In this document: positions 57,165 to 64,000 of the stretch, piece by piece
Numbering within the stretch: position 1 is the first letter of the stretch
Layout: every line of letters starts with the position of its first letter
Assembly (NCBI GenBank): GCA_021234155.1
Contig: JAJEKV010000049.1
Span: forward strand, 7,970,036 to 8,034,035
Origin: Isoetes taiwanensis
Taxonomy: Eukaryota > Streptophyta > Lycopodiopsida > Isoetales > Isoetaceae
Length of the DNA: 64,000 nucleotides
Reading direction: 5' to 3'
The notes under the pieces: model-generated
The model's database searches: none
Seen by the model: the letters and a program-made list of their open reading frames with translations, nothing else
What the model was told of the DNA's origin: nothing
Program-made: the position numbers and the translations under genes

Positions 57165-57918
57165 TTGAAGAGCGCATGTAGTGCAGTTTCCCCACCGGCA
57201 ACACATTTCTTATAATAACTTTTGATCAAGAGCTCTGTTTGAGATGATTTTTATTGCGTTGGAAAGCTCTCTCTGAGATCTTTTTGATAGTGTATGATAT
57301 GGATATGTTTGGTTAAGTTATCTATGCTAAAACAGCAATTTTTCGGCCGGGTTTGGTAGGCTTTCACATCCTACCAGCTGATTAATACAGGATTGCGCGA
57401 TTGGATATTGTTTTATGGCTCATTCCGAATGAAGCTTGCAAAAAACTACCATGCATTTTTAGATTTTGAGGCAGTTATTAAGCAAATTCCAAGGCTTCTA
57501 GATCCTTGTGCTAACAAGCAGAAAAGTTTCCCACTTTGGTTTCTCACTACAAGAATCCATGGAGGCCAAAGGCTGCTGTTAAATTCCAGTTGAAAAATGT
57601 TTGTGTATGGGTGTTGCAAACTTTATGACTTGCAGAATAATGAGATCAATTTGCTCTATCTTTATGGTAACTTTTACTTATGTTCTATTTGTTTTATTGT
57701 GATCAAATTCAAAAGCTACAGGTGATGAAAGCCTCAAATGAATTCTAGTTTTTTTTCTGGTTTGAATTCTAAAATTTTTGTCACTTGGGGAGGGGTGGCG
57801 TCCCTAAGGCCCCGAAGGGGCCAAAAAATTTTTTTTGCAACACAAACCATTAACATCCAATATATAAAAATTAAATCCCCCAACACATAACAACCATTGA
57901 CATTAACCAGCACATAAC
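57165..57918. other. Intergenic, nothing recognised
   Basis: No gene. A short perfect palindrome GGCCCCGAAGGGGCC lies at about 57808. Confidence 0.4.
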
Positions 57919-58340
57919 TACCATTGACATTAATTAACACAACCATTGGGTCCAACACATTTAAATTAAAATCCCCCTTAAACCCCCTTTGGTTTGGGTG
58001 TATATTCACACGGGGGGTGACGTAGGGCAGCGAGAGCCCTCATAATTGTATTTTGCACATACGAAATCAACACCATATAGTATTCCGCTTGAAATCTTAT
58101 AGTATTTTGCGAATCTTGTTATACAGTATAGCAAATTCTGTACTTGCATACCCCCACAAACGAGGAACTTTACGTACAGTGTAGATTAAGGAATAAGGGG
58201 TGAATATGCCTATCCAACAGCTCTCGTTGCCCGGAGTCACCCCCCCGTGTGAATATGCACCCAAACCAAAGGGGGTTTAAGGGGGATTTTAATTTAAATG
58301 TGTTGGACCCAATGGTTGTGTTAATTAATGTCAATGGTAG
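57919..58340. repeat. Foldback inverted repeat, about 121-bp arms
   Basis: 57919-58039 pairs with 58220-58340 (arms include AACACATTTAAATTAAAATC and the G/C-rich CACGGGGGGTGACG). The 180-bp loop is unrelated. The right arm abuts the duplicated SINE-like unit. No coding capacity; a non-autonomous DNA element is possible. Confidence 0.87.
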
Positions 58341-58577
58341 TCATTTATGATTGGAGGCGCCTATGATTTTGAAATATGAAATACGATTTCACCTAAGGTT
58401 TTGAGGGGATATCGAACCTCTATACGGCTTTGCCTAAGATTTTAGAATATGAAATACGGGGGATCGAACCTCTACCAAAATAACTCAATTTCCTAATAAC
58501 ACTATTTTAACCAATGTACCAGTGAGCTAATGTGATTATTTTTTATCTTGAATCTATGTTTTTTTATAACAACCCAT
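58338..58577 (-). repeat. tRNA-like SINE candidate, copy 1
   Basis: On the minus strand TAGCTCACTGG resembles a pol III A box, and 49 bases later GGTTCGATCC fits a B box. A second B-box-like GGTTCGATATC follows about 60 bases downstream within a partly duplicated tail. It is not a functional tRNA: no acceptor stem or anticodon arm is evident. Confidence 0.5.
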
Positions 58578-58637
58578 TTATTGATCCTACAACCCAGATC
58601 GTATGTTGGGGCCTCTGAGCACCTCTCGTTTCGCTTA

Positions 58638-58878
58638 TAGTCATTTATGATTGGAGGCGCCTATGATTTTGAAATATGAAATACGATTTCACCTAAAGTT
58701 TTGAGGGGATATTGAATCTCTATACGGCTTTGCCTAAGATTTTAGAATATGAAATACGGGGGATCGAACCTCTACCAAAATAACTCAATTTCCTAATAAC
58801 ACTATTTTAACCAATGTACCCAATGAGCTAATGTGATTATTTTTTATCTTGAATCTATATTTTTTTATAACAATCCAT
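58638..58878 (-). repeat. tRNA-like SINE candidate, copy 2
   Basis: Nearly identical to copy 1 and offset by exactly 300 bp. It keeps both box motifs, with an A-box change to TAGCTCATTGG. The 60-bp spacer between the copies resembles 56788-56850. Confidence 0.5.
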
Positions 58879-61039
58879 TCAAATGTTTTAGGGATATATG
58901 GTCTATGGTTTCAGGAATTGTTCATTTTACATCCATATCAAATCCCCCTAGAACCCCCTGTTATTTTGCTACATATTTATACTGCTTCCCTTTCTGAATT
59001 GCCCTATGCAATTAAATTGAGAAAATTCCACTTCCTATTTTAAATTTTGCGAACTCATTTTAATGCCCCTTTTTAAGTGTTTATTTAAAATTCTTATTCC
59101 ATTCGTAAAGTTAATATGATGTATGCATAAATTGAAGAAGCAATATTAGACAACAGACTTGGGTGCATAAAAGTAAGGATATGAAGATAAGATATTTTCA
59201 ACGTCCACGGGAAGTTGGATGAAATAATGGGATGAAGTACATGGAAAGAGTAAGTGACCAAACTAAAACTCAGGGACTAAGCCTCATCACAAGAGCAAAG
59301 AACAAAAATTACAATCAAATATGAAGAGTGGGGCTATACACCAACTGTCCATGGTTCAGAAGGCTAATGATCCCTAATGATAGCTTGTCCTCCTTTGTAC
59401 ACTGCGCATTTCCACTGCAGATGAGCTTCGCATACCCGACTTTATTTCTCTTTTCGTCTACAGAGTTGTGCTGGAGTGAACAACAAACATTATTATAAAA
59501 TAACTTTTATATAAGATGTCTAGGATATTATATATAGAATGTGACTACAATGTAGAAGGAGAGGGCTTACGATATTACTACCTTAGCTTTTGTTATTCCA
59601 GCGGTAATTGTAATACCAGCAGACGATATCATAATATTGTGTGGCCTAACTATGCAGTTCCCTACTTACTGCACAGTTTTCATCAATCTTTGGGCTTGGT
59701 TCAATGCAGAAGCACTTTACTTCTTTTGCTTCGCTCCCCTTCTGATTCACTTCGAATTAGAATGAATCAAAATGGTTGAGTGTTGTAGGAGAAATCATCC
59801 AGCAAAATCACCATTCAAATCGCTTTGAAAAGTAGATGCATTCATTTTGACTGCGTATCTTTGGAATCACTGCAACCAAGGTACTAATATGTTAAACTAA
59901 AAGGGAGTGTAGTCTTACATAAACTTCTATACTAGTCTATAGTTCATGATCCCAACATACACTCCGTTCTTTTATTAGTTATTGTTTATCAATTAGTTGG
60001 ACCCTTTTGTTGGTTCACCAACTTCCATTGTAGCAGAAGATGCTGCTTTGACTGTTTAATATCACTTGATGTACATATGATATACTTGAAGCAAAGCTTT
60101 ATAATCAAATGCATAGATTATGCCCAGCACGCCAACCAATACATACAATTTTTATGAGTTGAGACGAACATTTAAGCCACTTAGCATAGACTCAATAATA
60201 TAGATAGGAAATATATAAAAGCAAGCAACTTAGGCTATGGATTTAACTCCGTGTTATTAGCAAAAAAAAAAACTATGACTCCAATAGCAATATAGAATCA
60301 ACTATATACAGATCATAATAAATAGCCATTATTGGGAAACAAAACAAGACTTTGCGTTTAAAACATAGCTTGTAGCTTAGTCCATAACTACCACTATGGA
60401 TTATGAGTCTTCGAATCATACAACTGATGCTCCCTTGATGAGGTTATACAACATGTCTGCTCTGCGTCGGTATAATGATATCATATATACCATTAGCTAA
60501 TGAAGATAAGTCGATCTACTTAAGTATTTGAACTTAGTATTATCTACTCAAGTATAAACCATATGGATATAACCTAACAAAGCTCAAGACATAGAGTTTC
60601 TATACTAAGTTGGCAAACTATGTAGATCCGATATCACGGACTCAAGTCTGGAATCAATACTTAGATGACATACCCACATATGGATGGAGTAAGGTCATAA
60701 ATTATTTCGTGGTCAGATGACGGACTTAAGTCTGTGAACTTTACCCCAAACTTCAAACAATGAACTTTACCCAAAGGTTATGACGGAGTAACTTTCCTAG
60801 ATCTTAATTGATGGGAATTCCACCCTTTGTAGGGCATAAGCAATTCACGGACTCAAGTCCGTGAATTATATAAAGTCATATACAAACTCTCATTAGGGTG
60901 AGGGATTAAGTAAGAGAAATCCCACTGTAATTTAAAACCAAATACTAGATACTCATAATATATTTTATTGGATTATGGAAAAATCTACCTAAGGCATCAA
61001 ATAGAAAAAACATATTTACAAATCAATTTTGCTATCTGC
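58879..61039. other. Intergenic with small palindromes
   Basis: No gene recognised. At about 59200 the words AACGTCCACGG also occur in the LINE 3' UTR (51239). Three related palindromes with GGACT-AGTC cores occur at 60633-60653, 60717-60740 and 60842-60867. Confidence 0.45.
60842..60867. repeat. Perfect 26-bp palindrome
   Basis: AATTCACGGACT and AGTCCGTGAATT around a 2-base centre. Two decayed relatives lie within the preceding 230 bp. Confidence 0.85.
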
Positions 61040-62251
61040 GACAGCTGGGGACCCCCCTTGACTTGCAGAATGCAGTATATAGGCTATACGAGGCATGCTC
61101 AGGCCGTATCACATCGTCAGGACAGCCGGTAATCAGTAGTATTGGGGTGCGTCAGGGTTGCCCCCTCTCCCCCACACTCTTTGGCCTATACATTGACCAA
61201 CTGGAGGATTGGCTCTCTGAGGATGGAGGTGCGGACGCCTATCTCATGCATCACACAATCCGGCAACTCATATATGCTGACGATGTCAACCTCCTGGCCT
61301 ATACTCCAGAGGACATGCAACGTCACCTGGATGCTCTTGACACTTTTTGTTGATTCACTGGCATGTGAGTTAAGTTGGCCAAAACTAGGGTGCTGCTAGT
61401 TTCATCATCTCGTCAGCCAAGGCTTCCCTCATTCACTTACCAGGGACAAGATGTAGAGGTGGCTCCGACCTACAAGTACTTGGGGATCGAGTTCTCAACT
61501 ACCACCCACTGGGATGCTGCCATCAGTTTGCGGGTCACGGCGGGTTGGAAAGCACTGTATGCCATGCAGAACAACAGCCATAAGGCAGAGCCACTAGTCA
61601 CACTTGTTTCGGGCCTTGGTCGAGCCGGTCCTTTTGTATGGGGCAGAAGTGTGGGGTCCAGTGATATCCCTCAACACTTGGAATGACCTCGAGCAGGTGC
61701 AGAAGGCCTTCTTGCACGAGCCCTTGGGGTGAAGTCCACAGTTCCATACCATATCCTACTCCAGGAGACATGCTTTCTACCCCTTCAACGGGCTGCATTG
61801 GAATGCCATATCATTTACTTCCAGAAGGTGGTCGCTATGGCGGATACACGTTTGCCCAACCTTGCTTTGGCCATGGCGATGGGTCTCCAACGCCTGAAAT
61901 CCTGCTGGAAGCACAAGCAAGCTCGGTGGTTCTCATGCTGGGGTGTACAGGCAAACAAATGCGTACATGTAAGGACAAAGAAAGGTCACAAGGCACTTAA
62001 GCTGTACCTAGATGCTACTTTCCTTCGCAAGCTCTGGGATGCAGATGCTCTAATGCACGTTAAGCTGGCACACTATCAGTAGCAAGTCAATCCTAGGCTC
62101 ACGAGAGGCCCACACCAGTACTTGTACACCCAGCTGCCTATGAAGATGCGCAGACTTATAGCTTCCATTCGCACGGGTGCACATCGCCTCCACATTGAAA
62201 CATGACGTTGGGCTCGGGAAGCACGAGAGCAAAGGCTTTGCCAGTGTTGTC
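61040..62251 (+). pseudogene. LINE fragment: reverse transcriptase to C-terminal zinc region
   Basis: Same family as the 51-56 kb LINE, plus strand. SIGVRQGCPLSPTLFGLYID, intact IYADDVNLLAYTPEDM (catalytic YADD, about 61270), then shifted YKYLGIEFSTTTHWDAAISL, and a C-terminal region to RLCQCC at about 62245, the start of the usual zinc-binding module. The 5' half is missing, and the 3' part is cut by the third LINE. Several frame changes and stops. Confidence 0.88.
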
Positions 62252-64000
62252 TTTTTTTTTTTTTTTTTTTTTTGAGGAAAAGGAAGGATTTGATATTAAT
62301 CATAATTCAAAAACATACATATATTAAAAAGGCTCAGAGCCCAAATAAAAAGTAGCAGAATGTAAACTAAACCAACACCAAAAGCCATTTCTGGCATACT
62401 GATCAGTAATCTCTGTATTGTGAACCACAATTCAAAGCCAAATACCACTTCCATGGGCAGAATTCTGAAGAGGAAGGGGAGACTGAATCGGCAGGGAAGA
62501 CAGATTTAACAGGGAAGCCGGGATTGCAGGGAGATCAGGGAAGGAATGAGTAGCAGTAATGGGCATGGCAAAGGAAGGGGGGGCAATCCAGTTGATCTCA
62601 GACCAGGATGGAGTAAGCAACAGTAATTCATCAAGGGGAACTTGTATAATATCTAGAAGAACACCAGCAGCTGCTTCACACCTGCCTTTATGATAGTAGT
62701 ACATCGATCTCAGACACGAAAATTGTTGTTCTGTAAGCAGACGGTTATGAGCACCAATAAATTTGTGTAGAATGTGTGCATTGTATGCCTCTTTGAGAAG
62801 GAATTTGAGCCGGAAAGTTGCCCTTACAGCTTGCCTTGGAGTCCCCGAATGATGAACAGGGACGTCATCCGGTAGCGTGGTTCCTGTGAAGACCTGTACC
62901 ACACTGTTCAAGAATGCTGCAGTCCACAAAAGAATTTTGGTCAATGAGGGAGTCAAACCGAACAACAAAGAAGTTAGACTTGAAAGACCCCCAGGGCAGC
63001 CAATCTGTATCATATTTCTCCAATTTTGAAGCCTTATGGGCCATAGCACACCTAACAAGCTTAAACTGAAAATTGAGCTTCATCCAGTTAAGATCACACT
63101 TCCTATTTGCCAAAGCCACATTATTTCTGTGCTTCCAGACAATCCACAAGGCTAACTGCAAGATGGTTGAATTCACCTGGGAGTTCTGAAGATGGAAGAA
63201 TGGAGCCATATTAGAAATAGAATTCATATCAGGGATATTCAGCTTAGAACCAATCCGAGACAGCCACTTCCAGAAATCCAGAATCCTGCGGCAAGTGAAA
63301 ATGTGTAGAACCGTCTCATCCTGACTGTTACAAAGGGGACAAAGAGGGCTAGGAACATTCTTAAACTGCCTCTTAATCATATTTATGTTACTTAACAAGG
63401 CATTGTGAAGGACCAGCCAGGCAAACACCTTAATTTTAGGGCAGGAATAGGATTGCCAATTGGAGAAGAGGATCTTCTTAAAGTTTTTGGTAGAAAGACC
63501 CTGAAGGGCAGCATATTTCCTTCTCTTCTGGGGAAGGCAGGCATGGTAAATTTTGGAGACCCTATAACTTCTTTTCACTTTGAAAAACCAATTCAAAGGA
63601 GAATGGCTCTCACCCTTGCCATCCTTTCCTAGAACAGGAGAATAAGTCTGGACAACCTGTTTATAGATAGATCTGTTGGTTACCCCTCCCCCAATTTTCC
63701 TCTTAACAATCTCCCAGGGCATCCACTTGTTATTCTCATCAATAAGGTCTCTAACAAGTAAGATATTAGCTCTGTGCCACTTTTTGTAGCAGGTGGGGTG
63801 GCAGATAGCCATAGCAGAGTAGGAGGGTGGGGCTAAGATGGGAGACCAAAAAATTGAGGTATCTCGAACAGAGTTAGTGATTTTGTCATGGTTGAACTTA
63901 CTAGCCACTTTCTCCCAAGCTTTGAAAATGCTCCTTAGCAGAGAAGAGGTGTTAGCAGCACATTTGAAGTCATAGAAAGCAGAATCTGGAAGTTGGTGCA
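62252..64000 (-). mobile_element. Third LINE (minus strand), 3' part, runs off the window
   Basis: The run of 22 T at 62252-62273 is the poly(A) tail of a minus-strand element. It ends inside the zinc region of the preceding LINE, so it inserted there. Coding sequence fills most of 62432 to the edge. Target duplications cannot be checked because the other end is outside. Confidence 0.85.
62432..63908 (-). pseudogene. LINE RT C-terminal zinc-binding (zf-RVT) region and tail
   Basis: Minus-strand frame 62865-63908 contains KIKVFAWLVLHNALLSNINM and the zf-RVT motif SPLCPLCNSQDETVLHIFTC (CxxC...H...C), then LQLALWIVWKHRNNVALANR, typical of plant L1-like ORF2 C-termini. A shifted frame (62432-63058) carries the rest, ending GSGIWL. 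RT itself would lie beyond 64000. The frame change lies in 62865-63058. Confidence 0.85.

Noticed and set aside
58338-58878. Functional tRNA genes
   Set aside because: A- and B-box-like motifs only. The arms needed for a cloverleaf are not present, so I call it SINE-like.

Overview
This window reads as nuclear DNA of a land plant with a large, transposon-packed genome. The evidence is a nepenthesin-type aspartic protease, chromodomain-bearing Ty3/gypsy elements primed by initiator tRNA-Met, Ty1/copia pol, plant-type LINEs and a hAT-like MITE. A fern, lycophyte or conifer would fit, but no marker fixes the taxon. I see no rRNA or tRNA genes, no CRISPR array and no bacterial features.

Layout. 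1-2182: AT-rich, nothing recognised. 2183-3266 (+): aspartic protease gene with one frameshift, the only host-like gene. 4056-5240: a composite repeat that recurs at 39759-40954. 7461 to about 11.7 kb: a copia element whose gag-protease half is inverted against its integrase-RT-RNase H half. 12668-39574 (-): a complete but nested Ty3/gypsy chromovirus, here called element A, with 5-bp target duplications AGATC. Inside its integrase sits a second, plus-strand chromovirus, element B (16259-29456, target duplication ACCAC). A 356-bp hAT-type MITE sits in element A's 5' LTR. 42407-42747: foldback repeat. 43090-49080 (-): old gypsy remnant split by about 3.15 kb of unidentified DNA. 51210 to about 56.2 kb (-): LINE with ORF1, endonuclease and RT. 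57.9-58.9 kb: foldback repeat and a duplicated tRNA-like SINE candidate. 61.04-62.25 kb (+): LINE RT fragment, cut by a third LINE (-) running off the right edge.

Main finding. Without insertions, elements A and B are each about 13.2-13.3 kb, because both carry extra genes between the 5' LTR and gag. The first extra gene (ORF1) ends in a histone H3 fold in BOTH elements: near-canonical and open in B (19594-19902), and frameshifted with some CENH3-like residues in A (about 35925-35637). The second (ORF2) is an unrecognised protein, also shared. In element A each extra gene has its own TATA box, and upstream of each TATA box lie two 67-bp near-perfect palindromes about 200 bp apart, four in all. 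This looks like a chromovirus lineage with an H3-like protein and at least one companion gene under their own promoters, next to a pol that ends in a chromodomain. I know of no described retrotransposon family with this arrangement, but could not search.

Quality caution. Stretches such as 38331-38720, 28130-29110, 22.5-25.4 kb and 53.4-54.9 kb carry dense indels and substitutions while neighbouring repeat sequence is nearly identical to its partner copy. Some frameshifts there may be consensus errors rather than real mutations.
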